Shown in pieces: positions 1-9,528 of a stretch of 64,000 bases of DNA. Both the position numbers and the translations under genes were made by a program. Below the pieces are notes generated by a model, which was not told the origin of the DNA, ran no database searches, and was given only the letters and a program-made list of their open reading frames with translations. Each line of letters opens with the position of its first letter. Position 1 is the stretch's first letter. The DNA is from Clostridia bacterium. GTDB lineage: Bacteria > Bacillota > Clostridia > TANB77 > CAG-508. Where the stretch lies: NCBI GenBank assembly GCA_017469445.1, contig JAFUGK010000002.1, forward strand, positions 1-64,000. The letters run 5' to 3'.

Positions 1-132
1 GATGATGTTGACGACGATGATGTTGTCGACGATGACGATGATGACGGCCCAGGAGGACCAGTAGAAAGTGATGATGATGATGACGATGATGACGACGATG
101 GCCCAGGAGGTCCAGGATATCCAGGAGGACCA
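1..132 (+). repeat. Asp-codon microsatellite (GAT/GAC) with GPGGP spacers
   Basis: Two runs of GAT/GAC codons, at about 1-45 and 70-102, each followed by a Gly-Pro-Gly-Gly-Pro spacer, code for an Asp-rich hinge inside B1. B2 has only a short DSDDDDEW at the same place before its B domain, so the tract has expanded or contracted between the paralogs. The hinge may bind cations or act as a spacer; that is inference. The repeat continues to the window edge, so its full length is unknown. Confidence 0.8.
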
Positions 133-3100
133 GAAGGAATAAGACTAACAATGAACTTCAGTGGAAGTATATGGAATGACCAAAGTGAAAATGTAAGCAA
201 TGGAATAAAAGAAACAGGAGAAGGAGGAATAAAAGGAGTAGAAGTATTCCTATATGATACACAGACATTAAAACAAGTAGCAAGAAGTGTAACAAATGCA
301 AAAGGAAAATATAAATTTAAGAAGATACCAGTAGGACTATACTATATAGCATATACATATGATGGACAAACATATATAACAGTAAAGAAATTTGTACAAG
401 GAGGAGTAGAGGACTATAAAACAAATGCAAATAGTAATGCATATGCAAATGTATCAGTAATGGGAGAAGTAGAAAGCACAAGAGATGCATTTAATAATAA
501 GTTTAATGAAATAACAAAGAATATAGAAAACCCAAGAATAGGAAGAGCAATATCAAAAGATAAAAGGACAGTAACAGAGCTAAGGTATAACGAAGATAGA
601 AATGGAAGTTATGTAATAACAAGAGATAGTAATACACAAATAGCATTAGGTGCATTCCAAATGAGATCAAGCAGTGAAGTAGACAAAATATTCTTCCCAA
701 ATACAAAACCATGGAAAGTAAATGGAATAGAATACTTAATAGTAGATGACATATATAGAATAAATATGGGATTAGCACAAAGGGAAAGAACAGATGAAAA
801 CTTAAGGTTAGATGTATATCAAACAACATTTAGTATAAAGGGACAAAGACAAAGCTATATACATAGCTTAAAAGACATAAGAAATATAAATAGTAATAAA
901 GTAGTAGCAGAATATGTGCAAAAAGTAAATCCGGATGACTATAGATGGAGATTAAGTGATTACGATAAATATAAAAATACACAACCAGAAGCATATAAAA
1001 CAATACATGAAATATATGGCTCAGCAGAAGAATGCGAATTAGAAACATATATAGAATATATGATAGTATTAAGAAATGCAGGATTAAATGATATAGCACA
1101 TATAACAGAACTTGCAGATTACTATGATACATCATTGGAGTATAGGGATAGCTATAGAGATTTTAAAAAATCATCATGGATAGTAATAAGAAAAGATGAT
1201 GATACAGAAGATTCATATAGTGGAGCAAATGAACAGAAACAAATAAAATGGAGTAAGACATCAAAATATGGAGATTTAAATAAATATGCAGACAACTTCA
1301 ATAAAATATATGCAGATTTAGATGAATATGGATTAGTAAGAGGAGAATATGCAGAAATACATTTAATATTTAGAGTACTAAAAGATGAACAAGGAAATGT
1401 ACGACTAGATAGTGGAGCAGGAAAACAAAATGTAGCAGAAATAAATGGATATAGGACAGAATATGGAAGTACAGGAAAAGTAGCAGGATTAATAGATATA
1501 GACTCAAAACCAGGAGATGTAAATCCATTAGAAGCAGTAGAAGAATATGAAGATGATGAAGATAGAGCACCAAGCTATAAACTAGAACTAGGATATACAA
1601 ATGCACCAAATGGAGGAAATGGAGGAGACGGAACAGGAACCCCAGGAGGAGCAGGAACAGGAAGTGGAACAGGAGCAGGAGGAATAGGAACATATAATGG
1701 AACAGGATATGGAAATACAATAGAAGGAAATGTATGGGAAGACATAAAAGATAAGACAAAAACGACATCAGATGGAAGATATATAAGCAATGGAATAAAA
1801 GAAGAAAATGAGCCAAAAATCGACGATGTAAAAGTAGAGTTAATAGAAATAATAAGAGGAAAAGGAAAAGTAGCAGAAGTACTATTAGAAGAAAAAACAG
1901 TAACAACAGGAAACCAAGCACTATTAACTAAAAAAGCAATAAGCAAAGGAGCATATAGGTTTAGCCATTTAACAGGAGGAGAATATAGAGTAAGATTCAC
2001 ATATGGATTAGAAGAACAATTAGAGAAAGATATAAAATATAATGGACAAGATTATCAAGCAAGAACAAGTAGCGAAATAATGGATAGAGACAAACTAGGA
2101 AATAGCTATAGCAATGCAGAAATAGTAATAGCAATAGATAATTCAAACAGTATGAATGGAACAAAAATGAACTTAGCAAAAACATCAGCAACAAAACTAA
2201 TAGAACAATTAAGAGCAAAATTACCAGGAATAAAAATAGCAGTAGTAAACTTCAATAATAGAGCATATACAATAGGAAATGTAGGAACAAGCATACAAAA
2301 CATAAACAATGGAATAGGAAATTTAAGAGCCGGAGGAGAAACAGCAATAGGATTAGGAATAGAAGAAGGAAAAGGAAAATTTACTGATGTAGATAAGAAA
2401 GTAATGGTAATAATAACAGATGGACAAGAGACAGTACAAACAGAAGAAGATGTAATAAGACAAATAGAAACATTAAGAACAAATAAAGTAGAACTAATAA
2501 GTATACTAACAGGAAAAAGTGAAAACATATTCGGAATTGAAGGAAGAGCAAGATATGGAGAAGTATATGAACTAGTAGACACAAATAGTATATATAATAA
2601 AGTAGTAGGAGAGATATACGAAAAGATAATAAAAGATACAGAAGTAGAAAAAGATAGAAGCTTAGGAAGAGACATAGAAGGAGATTTAACTAAAGAAGCA
2701 AGAGGAGAAATAAGTGAAGGAACAAGAGCATGGCAAATGAACTACTTTAGTGATATGAATTATACAAAAGGAGCAATGCTAGACATAGAAACAATAAATG
2801 GAATTGCAGACAAGAAAGAAAGAAAACAAAATATAAAAGAGATAGCAAATAAAACATGGATGAAAGCAGAAACCAAACATGTAATGTTTAGTGCAGGAAA
2901 CATAGGAGAAGACAAGATACATGAAGTAAACCAAGCATTAATAGAAAGACCAAGACAAAAATTAGAATTAACCCAAGAAATAACATCAATAAAAGTAACA
3001 TTAAGTGATGGAAAAGTAATAATAGACACAGAAAAAGGACTAAACAAAAATGTAATGGGACTAGGAGTAGCAGGAGCACCAGTATCAATATATATGGATG

Positions 3101-3843
3101 AAGAAGTAATGATGGGAGCAGAAGTAGAAGTAAGATATAAGCTATTCATAGAAAATGCAGGAGAAGTAGATATGTTAAGTAATTACTTTGCAGGAGGAAG
3201 TAATGAAACAATTACAACAAGTGCAAAAGTAATATACATGTATCTAGATCAAAACTTAGTATATAGGGCAGAATCACAAGGAACAGAAGATAAAGAAGGA
3301 ACCAAAGCAGTACAATGGGAAACATTAACAATAAAAGAAAAAGAAGATAAAGAAAAGCTGAAAGAAGAATTATCAGACAAGACAGTAGAAGATGTAGAAA
3401 AGCAAGGAACATTAACATTAAGAACAGAAGGATTAAAAGAAGTAAATCTATATCCAAAGGGAAGTGCTGAATTAAAATTAGGAAATGCAAGCTATAGGTC
3501 AGACATAGGAGCAGAGGTAGTATTAAGTAGATTAATATCACCAGAAGATGATGAAAGCACAAGTTTAACATATGATAGTTCAATGGAAATAACAGTAAGA
3601 GGAAATAGAGTAGGAAGAAGAGTAATAGGATCAGTACCAGGAAACCACAGAGAAATAGCAATAAGAGATGATACAGGAGCAAGAATAAGTGTAGAAGCAG
3701 ATGAAGCAGCAAGTAGGAAAGTATTGATAACAAAACCACTGGGAGAAAATAGAAATATAGAGTATATACTTTATATAGTGGCAGGTTTAAGTATAGTTGC
3801 AGTTACTGTAGGAACTTTAAAGTTAAGAAACAAAAGAAAATAA
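1..3843 (+). CDS. B1: giant vWA / SdrD-B-domain surface protein, 3' part (5' end outside window)
   Basis: The frame is open from base 1, so the gene starts left of the window; the internal ATG at 151 has no Shine-Dalgarno site and is not the start. Numbering from the first codon seen (1280 residues): Asp-rich linker with GPGGP spacers 1-43; SdrD/Cna-type B domain about 51-150; a DUF11-like stretch in the middle; Gly/Thr-rich linker 537-574; second B domain about 569-690; von Willebrand A domain with MIDAS residues D713 (DNSNS), T781 (GGETAIG) and D807 (ITDGQE); membrane helix about 1255-1275 and a basic tail. The helix follows ITKPLGENR, not LPXTG. It aligns along its whole length with the C-terminal half of B2 (9529-16872). 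A secreted, membrane-anchored adhesin is inferred. Codon use is odd: Gly is almost always GGA, Ile ATA, Ala GCA and Thr ACA, until about 3750 where mixed codons return. Confidence 0.85.
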   Translation, partial: DDVDDDDVVDDDDDDGPGGPVESDDDDDDDDDDGPGGPGYPGGPEGIRLTMNFSGSIWNDQSENVSNGIKETGEGGIKGVEVFLYDTQTLKQVARSVTNAKGKYKFKKIPVGLYYIAYTYDGQTYITVKKFVQGGVEDYKTNANSNAYANVSVMGEVESTRDAFNNKFNEITKNIENPRIGRAISKDKRTVTELRYNEDRNGSYVITRDSNTQIALGAFQMRSSSEVDKIFFPNTKPWKVNGIEYLIVDDIYRINMGLAQRERTDENLRLDVYQTTFSIKGQRQSYIHSLKDIRNINSNKVVAEYVQKVNPDDYRWRLSDYDKYKNTQPEAYKTIHEIYGSAEECELETYIEYMIVLRNAGLNDIAHITELADYYDTSLEYRDSYRDFKKSSWIVIRKDDDTEDSYSGANEQKQIKWSKTSKYGDLNKYADNFNKIYADLDEYGLVRGEYAEIHLIFRVLKDEQGNVRLDSGAGKQNVAEINGYRTEYGSTGKVAGLIDIDSKPGDVNPLEAVEEYEDDEDRAPSYKLELGYTNAPNGGNGGDGTGTPGGAGTGSGTGAGGIGTYNGTGYGNTIEGNVWEDIKDKTKTTSDGRYISNGIKEENEPKIDDVKVELIEIIRGKGKVAEVLLEEKTVTTGNQALLTKKAISKGAYRFSHLTGGEYRVRFTYGLEEQLEKDIKYNGQDYQARTSSEIMDRDKLGNSYSNAEIVIAIDNSNSMNGTKMNLAKTSATKLIEQLRAKLPGIKIAVVNFNNRAYTIGNVGTSIQNINNGIGNLRAGGETAIGLGIEEGKGKFTDVDKKVMVIITDGQETVQTEEDVIRQIETLRTNKVELISILTGKSENIFGIEGRARYGEVYELVDTNSIYNKVVGEIYEKIIKDTEVEKDRSLGRDIEGDLTKEARGEISEGTRAWQMNYFSDMNYTKGAMLDIETINGIADKKERKQNIKEIANKTWMKAETKHVMFSAGNIGEDKIHEVNQALIERPRQKLELTQEITSIKVTLSDGKVIIDTEKGLNKNVMGLGVAGAPVSIYMDEEVMMGAEVEVRYKLFIENAGEVDMLSNYFAGGSNETITTSAKVIYMYLDQNLVYRAESQGTEDKEGTKAVQWETLTIKEKEDKEKLKEELSDKTVEDVEKQGTLTLRTEGLKEVNLYPKGSAELKLGNASYRSDIGAEVVLSRLISPEDDESTSLTYDSSMEITVRGNRVGRRVIGSVPGNHREIAIRDDTGARISVEADEAASRKVLITKPLGENRNIEYILYIVAGLSIVAVTVGTLKLRNKRK

Positions 3844-3854
3844 CTAAATAAGAT

Positions 3855-3920
3855 AAGAACAAAGGGGACGTTCCTTTAGTTCAGTTTTAACTGAACTAAA
3901 GGAACGTCCCCTTTGTTCTT
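3855..3920. repeat. Perfect 30-bp palindrome with GGGGACGTTCC core, also a likely bidirectional terminator
   Basis: Arms 3855-3884 and 3891-3920 are perfect reverse complements around a 6-base loop (TTTTAA). It starts 12 bases after the B1 stop and overlaps the last codon of the converging DUF4364 remnant, so it probably ends transcription from both sides. The GGGGAC core is shared with the palindromes at 28136-28223 and 37771-37832 and with shorter hairpins elsewhere, which suggests a dispersed REP-like element rather than a simple terminator. Confidence 0.8.
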
Positions 3921-4462
3921 AATTATTTGAATTCTCTAACAATATTTCAAGCATTTTAGGATAAAGCTTTATAGCATTTTTCTTCCAGTTTTCCACAATT
4001 AATTTTGCTTGCTCTCTAGAACCAGCGAATACTTTAATGCTAAATATTATTTTATTTTTATCAACAATTTTACAATCTACAAAAAAGCCATTATTATCAT
4101 CTGGAGTAAAATCTGATACAATAGAAAGTTTTTCAGCTATTTTAGCTAAACATGGCTTTAAATTTGTATCTACTCTTAGTTTTATTATTCCAGGAATGAT
4201 TGATATAGTTAAATCTAATACACGTTTTCCATCAGGTGTAAGTTTATAAAAAATATTTTCATCTTTTTCATATTTTATTACATATTTAGAACCGAAGTAA
4301 ATCCAATAAAAATTGCTGTAAATAAAAATAATTTATATCCGTCACAGAAGTAACTATTTCTAAAAGAGTTGAATCTAAAACTGGTTCATTAATTTGATCT
4401 AATATATATAAAATTAAAACTTTATTTTCTGCCAGTATTTCATTACTTGAAGATAATTTCAC
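3919..4462 (-). pseudogene. DUF4364-family protein, frameshifted
   Basis: The minus strand encodes an approximately 180-residue DUF4364-like protein in two frames. The first part starts at GTG 4460-4462 (ILAENKVLILYILDQ then YFYLQQFLLDLL) and runs into a stop at 4286. The second part, in a different frame, reads on with KYVIKYEKDENIFYKLTPDG and ends in TAA at 3919-3921. The total span is 544 bases, one more than a multiple of three, consistent with a single indel near 4287-4297. GGGGTGATT lies 8 bases before GTG 4462, so that start is better than the in-frame GTG at 4471. DUF4364 proteins are small winged-helix-like proteins of Firmicutes without a firm function. The break could be a real mutation or an assembly error. 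Confidence 0.75.
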
Positions 4463-4738
4463 TTTAATCACCCCAAATTAAATATAAAATTATTATAGCA
4501 TATATTGGAAATAAAATAAACTCAAAACCGCTATTTCCTTAAGAATTTCTTAAAAAAAGCCGATAAATATTACAAAAATGTTATATAAATAAAATATTTT
4601 AGTCAGAGAATCTTTATTAGTAAAATCCGTAAGAATGTGTAAAATATAGCATTGTAATATAAAAAAAGTAGTATTGTATTATAAAAAATAAGAAGATAAT
4701 ATAATAATATATTATATATAAGTAGGAAAGGACATAGC

Positions 4739-7700
4739 ATGAAGGATATAAAGTATGATGTTATAACTGAAAAATCTGGAAAAAGCAAAGGCTTATTTGG
4801 CAAAAAGATATTGGCAATTCAAAGTAAGATAACAGCTTTAACTTTAGCAATTAGCTTAAGTATGCCACATTGCTTTGGTTTGATAGGAAGTTATATTGCA
4901 ATAGCAGAAAGTAATGAAACAGAGAATTTGCAAATAAATCAAAGCATAGAAAAATATATAACCTATTCAAACAGATGGGATATTGGAGAAGATGATGAAG
5001 AAAAAAGTGGAGTAATTTTACAGCAAAAAATTAAAATCGAAAATACTGTAGTAGATTACGAAAAAGAAGAAATTAAAGTTACAATACCACAGTATGCAAG
5101 TATTTTACCAGATAGATTTGAAATTATAATGCCAAATGAGATTTTAACCAATAATGAAAATGCTAAAACTTATTATCATGTTAATACTGAAAATACTGAA
5201 ATTACAATAACTGAGAAAAATAAGACAAATAAAGAATACTATATCACATACTTTTATCCACAGGAAGCATACGAAAAATATTTAGATTCCACACATGTAA
5301 AAGAATATACAGATGGAAAAATTTCTAAAATTGAAAAAGATGAAACAACAGGACAAACCTGGGTATTTATAGATTATGGATGGGATGAGGAAGAACATGA
5401 AGGTGAAGAACAACCAGAAAACAAGAAATTATTAGATATTATACCTGTAGAACTAAAAACAAAAGTTAGCATAATAAAAGAAGGCGAAGAAACTAAAGAA
5501 AAAGAGAATATAACAAATTTTAATTTAGATGTTAATATTGGAAATCTAATTGAACTGAAACAGTATTCAAACAAAAGCGAAATGTATAGAAACAAGATAG
5601 AAGCGAACAAAGAAATAAAATTAGAAATAGAAAACAAAATTAATATAACAAATTATGAAGAAACAAAAAAATTAAGTATTAAAACTCTAGAAGGAAGACT
5701 TGTAAAAGAAGATCAAAGCAAACAGTTATTAAGTGAAAAATATGAATATATAAAAATTCCAAAGACAAATTTTGATGATATTCTAGGAGAAAACGGAAGT
5801 ATAAAAGTACTTAATGAAGAAAATGAAGAACTTGGAGTAATAGATTTTCAAACTACAGCTGATAGTAACGGGCTTTTAATAATTCCATTTGATGAAACAT
5901 ATATACAGTTAGAAATGTCAAACATAAAAAGTAATGGATTTTTAAATATTACAACAGGAAAAAGTATATTAGCAGATCAGGAATATTCAAGCAAAGACTT
6001 AAAAGAATTTAAGCAATATGAAGCAATATCAGAATTTAAAATAGAATATAATGATGATGAGATATTTAGTGAAAATGTTGGAGTAACAATAGATTTAAAA
6101 GATACAATAACAAGGGCAACATTAGAAATGAGTACTACCAATTTATCTACAACAGAAAAAAATGAGGAGATAGAACTAAAGGTTGAATTGAATAATAATC
6201 TTGAAGATTCTGATTTGTGGGAAAATGGATATATAGTTATAGAATTGCCAGAAGAAGTAAGTAATATAGAGCTTAATGGAAGTGGTATATTATATGGCGG
6301 AGGAATTGAATTAGCAGATACTTCTGTTATAGAGCTTAATGGACATGCAGCATTAAGAGTAAATCTATTAGGAAGACAAAAAGATATTATATCAAGCTCT
6401 ATTTTAGGTGGTACTTCTATAGTAATATATTGTAATATAGAATTAGAAGAACTAACAGGAATTGCACAAAACAAAGAAGTTAAATTATATTATTTTAATG
6501 AGAATAAAACTAGTTATGAGGATTCTGTTAGATTAGAAGATGAAACCGAGCTAGGTGTTAATCAAATTTTTGTTAATTATATTGCACCAGTAGAGTTTAG
6601 AACTATACAAAAAATCAGTGAATTTGATGAAGTGGGAACTGAGATAAAATCTACGAATGCATTACAGAACGTAGGAAAAATAAACATATTATCACCTGCC
6701 ATAAAAGCAAAATATAATATTGATTTAATAAATAATACAGGGAATGTAGCAAGGCCAATAGCAGTAATAGGAAATATACCATTTGAGGGTAATAAAGATG
6801 TAGCTTCTGGTGAAGTGCTAGGTACAACAATTTCTGCAACATTAAGTGGGAATGTTGCATATGTTGGAGAAGCAGAAAAAGAGGTAAAAATTTATTATAG
6901 CGACAAGGAAATAGTAGATACAGATTTATCTAAAGTATCTAATAATTGGAAGGAAACTGTACAAAGCTTTGATGATATAAAATCATATATGATTGTTGTA
7001 AATGAAATGGGGGTTGGAGAAAAACTAGAATTTGAATATTATTTAAATATTCCAGAAAATCTACAGCATGGAGAAACCTTGTATTCAAGTGTAGCAACTT
7101 ATTATATTAATAATACAGAAATTGGACAAGTAGCACAAGTTTCAAGGGCAAATATGGTAGGACTTACAACAGGCGTAGGTGCAAAAATGAAACTAGATTT
7201 ATCTGCTGGAATTAATACAAATGAGAAGTTTTCAGAAGAGCAAAAAGTAACTTATAAAATAAAAGTTGAAAATATAGGTGGAATTGCTGCTGAAAATGTA
7301 GTAATACAAAATCAAATACCAGCAGGAACAAATTATATACAAGAACAGGTTATAGAAAATGAAATAGAGAAATATAATCAATATACATTTTATTCAGCAT
7401 CTAATGAATTAATGTGGGAACTAGGGGATGTAGAGCCAGGAAAGATTATAGAATTAGAATATTCTGTTTTAGTCGATAAAATACCTTCAGTAGTAGAATA
7501 TTATGGGGCAATAGATGGATTTACAAAAGACGAAGAGAATAATAAGTACTATATTGAAAAGATAGATGAAGTAACAGGAGAAGAAACAAGAGAAGAAATA
7601 ACAGCATTATCAGAAATTATAGTAACAAATCAAGCTAGATTAAAGGCAGATAATATAGAAAAAGAAGTGCAATCTAATGAATTACAAAACATTGTAAAAA

Positions 7701-9526
7701 GAACAAGCTTGACTATTGAAGAAGAATCATCAATACAGAAGGCAGTATATATAAATGAAAAACAAGAGTATTCTTATAGAATAGTAATAATTAATAAAGA
7801 AGAATTAGAAGTAAATAATATACAAGTAAGCAAACAAATACCGGAAGGTGTTACATATAAAGAGGCAAAAATAACATATGGAAATGGCGAGATAGAATTT
7901 GATTCTAATACTAACATGTTTTCAGCAAGAATAGAAAAAATTGCTGCAGATGATAGAGTTGATATTGAAATAACAGTTGTTGCAAACAAATTAGAAGAAA
8001 ATACTTATAAGAAAAAGATTGAAACAAATTCGCAATTGCAAATAGAAGGAAAAGAAACTCAAAATTCAAATTCTGTAGAAAATACAATAGCAAAACCAGA
8101 TTTAGTAGCAAATATAGAATGTGATGTAAAACAAAGATATATATATGAGGGAGATATATTAAACTATACAATAAATATAACAAATAGAAATGATGTTACA
8201 GCAGGAAATTTAAATATATTAGATATAATACCTGATTACACTGAATTTGCAACAGCTTCATTTATTCAACAAGGTGAAGAATATCAAATAATATCTGATG
8301 GAACAAAAAATATAATAGCAAATACCAATTTAACAAATGAAAGCATAACTATAAAAATAATGGTTCAAGTATCAAATATAAAAGAGAGTACAAAAGAGAT
8401 AGAAATTGAAAATAGAGCTTCATTAAAAGGAGTAAACGTAGAAGAAATAGACATTGGAACGATTAAGCATATAGTAATTAACAGAGATAGTAAGGGAAAG
8501 CCAGCAAACGGAGAAAAAACGGATAGGTTTAGTATTAAAGGAAACATATGGAATGATATAAACAAAGATGGGGAATATCAGGATAGTGAAAACACAATAT
8601 CAGGAATAACAGTAATGCTAGTTAATGAAAATGGAGAAATAGCATACGATTATGATACAAATGAAGAAAAAGTAACACAAACAAATTTAAACGGTGAGTA
8701 TGAATTTAACAATGTAGAGAAAGGCAGATACATGATAATATTTATGTATGACAATAATAAATATACTGTTACAGAGTATCAAAAAGCCGGAATTGTAAAT
8801 GATAGAAACTCAGATGCAATATTAAAAGAAGTATTGTTCAATGGAAATGCTTTTGAAGCAGGAGTATCAGATTTTATTCAAATAGAAGATAGAGATTTAT
8901 ATAGTATAGATATAGGATTAATAGAAAAGCCTAAATTTAATTTAAAATTAGAAGCGGGAATAAGTTCTATAACACTCCAAACTAAGAGTGGAACAAAAAA
9001 TGCAGACTATAATATGTCTAAACTTGCAAAAGTAGAAATTAATAATAAGGACATAAACGGAGCAACAGTTATAATAGAATATAATGTTAGAATTACAAAT
9101 GATAGTGAGATTTCAGGTTATGTTACACAATTAATGACTAATAAGCCAACAGGAGTAAAATTTAATTCTTCTGCTAATAACGAGTGGTATGAAGGAAATG
9201 ATAATAACATATATCTAACAGTATTTGCTAATAAAATAATTAATCCAGGAGAAAGTATAAATGCTAAATTAATATTAGTAAAACAAATAACAAGCAAAAG
9301 TTTAGGAAAAGTAGAAAATGAATTTAATATAATAAAAACATTTAATGAAAGTGGAAAACAAGAGGAAAATCTGCAAGATAACAATAGCAAAGTAGAAATA
9401 TTAATAGTTGCTGCAACTGGAAATAGAGGAATGTATATAATGCTGGCTACAATAGTACTTTGCATAATTAGTTTAGGAATATTGTTAATAAAAAGAAAGG
9501 TTACAAATGAAAAGAGGTGGAGCTAG
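4739..9526 (+). CDS. A1: giant DUF11-repeat / SdrD-B surface protein
   Basis: This 1595-residue protein has a basic N-terminus and a signal-peptide-like helix at about 30-56 (ALTLAISLSMPHCFGLIG). A long series of beta-rich, Asn/Glu/Lys-rich segments of DUF11 type follows (IKVENIGGIAAENVVIQNQI is typical). One SdrD B domain lies at about 1263-1360 with the calcium-loop pattern DINKDGEYQDSE. A last DUF11-like domain contains NEWYEGNDNN and NPGES. The protein ends with VAATGNRG, a helix at about 1565-1584 and a basic tail. It shares signatures with A2 and A3: GNIPFEGNKDVASGEVLGTT and TTG[VR]G. It lacks most of the N-terminal region that A2 and A3 share. ATG 4739 has AGGAAAGGA upstream. B2 follows after 2 bases, so the two are very probably co-translated. 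Role inferred: membrane-anchored adhesin or scaffold outside the cell. Confidence 0.85.
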   Translation: MKDIKYDVITEKSGKSKGLFGKKILAIQSKITALTLAISLSMPHCFGLIGSYIAIAESNETENLQINQSIEKYITYSNRWDIGEDDEEKSGVILQQKIKIENTVVDYEKEEIKVTIPQYASILPDRFEIIMPNEILTNNENAKTYYHVNTENTEITITEKNKTNKEYYITYFYPQEAYEKYLDSTHVKEYTDGKISKIEKDETTGQTWVFIDYGWDEEEHEGEEQPENKKLLDIIPVELKTKVSIIKEGEETKEKENITNFNLDVNIGNLIELKQYSNKSEMYRNKIEANKEIKLEIENKINITNYEETKKLSIKTLEGRLVKEDQSKQLLSEKYEYIKIPKTNFDDILGENGSIKVLNEENEELGVIDFQTTADSNGLLIIPFDETYIQLEMSNIKSNGFLNITTGKSILADQEYSSKDLKEFKQYEAISEFKIEYNDDEIFSENVGVTIDLKDTITRATLEMSTTNLSTTEKNEEIELKVELNNNLEDSDLWENGYIVIELPEEVSNIELNGSGILYGGGIELADTSVIELNGHAALRVNLLGRQKDIISSSILGGTSIVIYCNIELEELTGIAQNKEVKLYYFNENKTSYEDSVRLEDETELGVNQIFVNYIAPVEFRTIQKISEFDEVGTEIKSTNALQNVGKINILSPAIKAKYNIDLINNTGNVARPIAVIGNIPFEGNKDVASGEVLGTTISATLSGNVAYVGEAEKEVKIYYSDKEIVDTDLSKVSNNWKETVQSFDDIKSYMIVVNEMGVGEKLEFEYYLNIPENLQHGETLYSSVATYYINNTEIGQVAQVSRANMVGLTTGVGAKMKLDLSAGINTNEKFSEEQKVTYKIKVENIGGIAAENVVIQNQIPAGTNYIQEQVIENEIEKYNQYTFYSASNELMWELGDVEPGKIIELEYSVLVDKIPSVVEYYGAIDGFTKDEENNKYYIEKIDEVTGEETREEITALSEIIVTNQARLKADNIEKEVQSNELQNIVKRTSLTIEEESSIQKAVYINEKQEYSYRIVIINKEELEVNNIQVSKQIPEGVTYKEAKITYGNGEIEFDSNTNMFSARIEKIAADDRVDIEITVVANKLEENTYKKKIETNSQLQIEGKETQNSNSVENTIAKPDLVANIECDVKQRYIYEGDILNYTINITNRNDVTAGNLNILDIIPDYTEFATASFIQQGEEYQIISDGTKNIIANTNLTNESITIKIMVQVSNIKESTKEIEIENRASLKGVNVEEIDIGTIKHIVINRDSKGKPANGEKTDRFSIKGNIWNDINKDGEYQDSENTISGITVMLVNENGEIAYDYDTNEEKVTQTNLNGEYEFNNVEKGRYMIIFMYDNNKYTVTEYQKAGIVNDRNSDAILKEVLFNGNAFEAGVSDFIQIEDRDLYSIDIGLIEKPKFNLKLEAGISSITLQTKSGTKNADYNMSKLAKVEINNKDINGATVIIEYNVRITNDSEISGYVTQLMTNKPTGVKFNSSANNEWYEGNDNNIYLTVFANKIINPGESINAKLILVKQITSKSLGKVENEFNIIKTFNESGKQEENLQDNNSKVEILIVAATGNRGMYIMLATIVLCIISLGILLIKRKVTNEKRWS

Positions 9527-9528
9527 AA

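Noticed and set aside
151-153. ATG at 151 as the start of B1
   Set aside because: The frame is open to base 1, codes for an Asp-rich linker matching the B2 layout, and no ribosome site precedes this ATG.
503-3739. Many Leu/Ser/Phe-rich open frames on the minus strand opposite B1
   Set aside because: They are antisense shadows of A-rich codons, lack ribosome sites and have biased composition without domains. The same applies opposite the other giant genes.
3740-3843. LPXTG sortase signals in the surface proteins
   Set aside because: The C-termini of B1, B2, A1, A2 and A3 were read for LPXTG-like motifs and none fits.
4037-4249. A 70-residue plus-strand open frame
   Set aside because: It is antisense to the DUF4364 remnant, which has a recognisable protein sequence and ribosome site.
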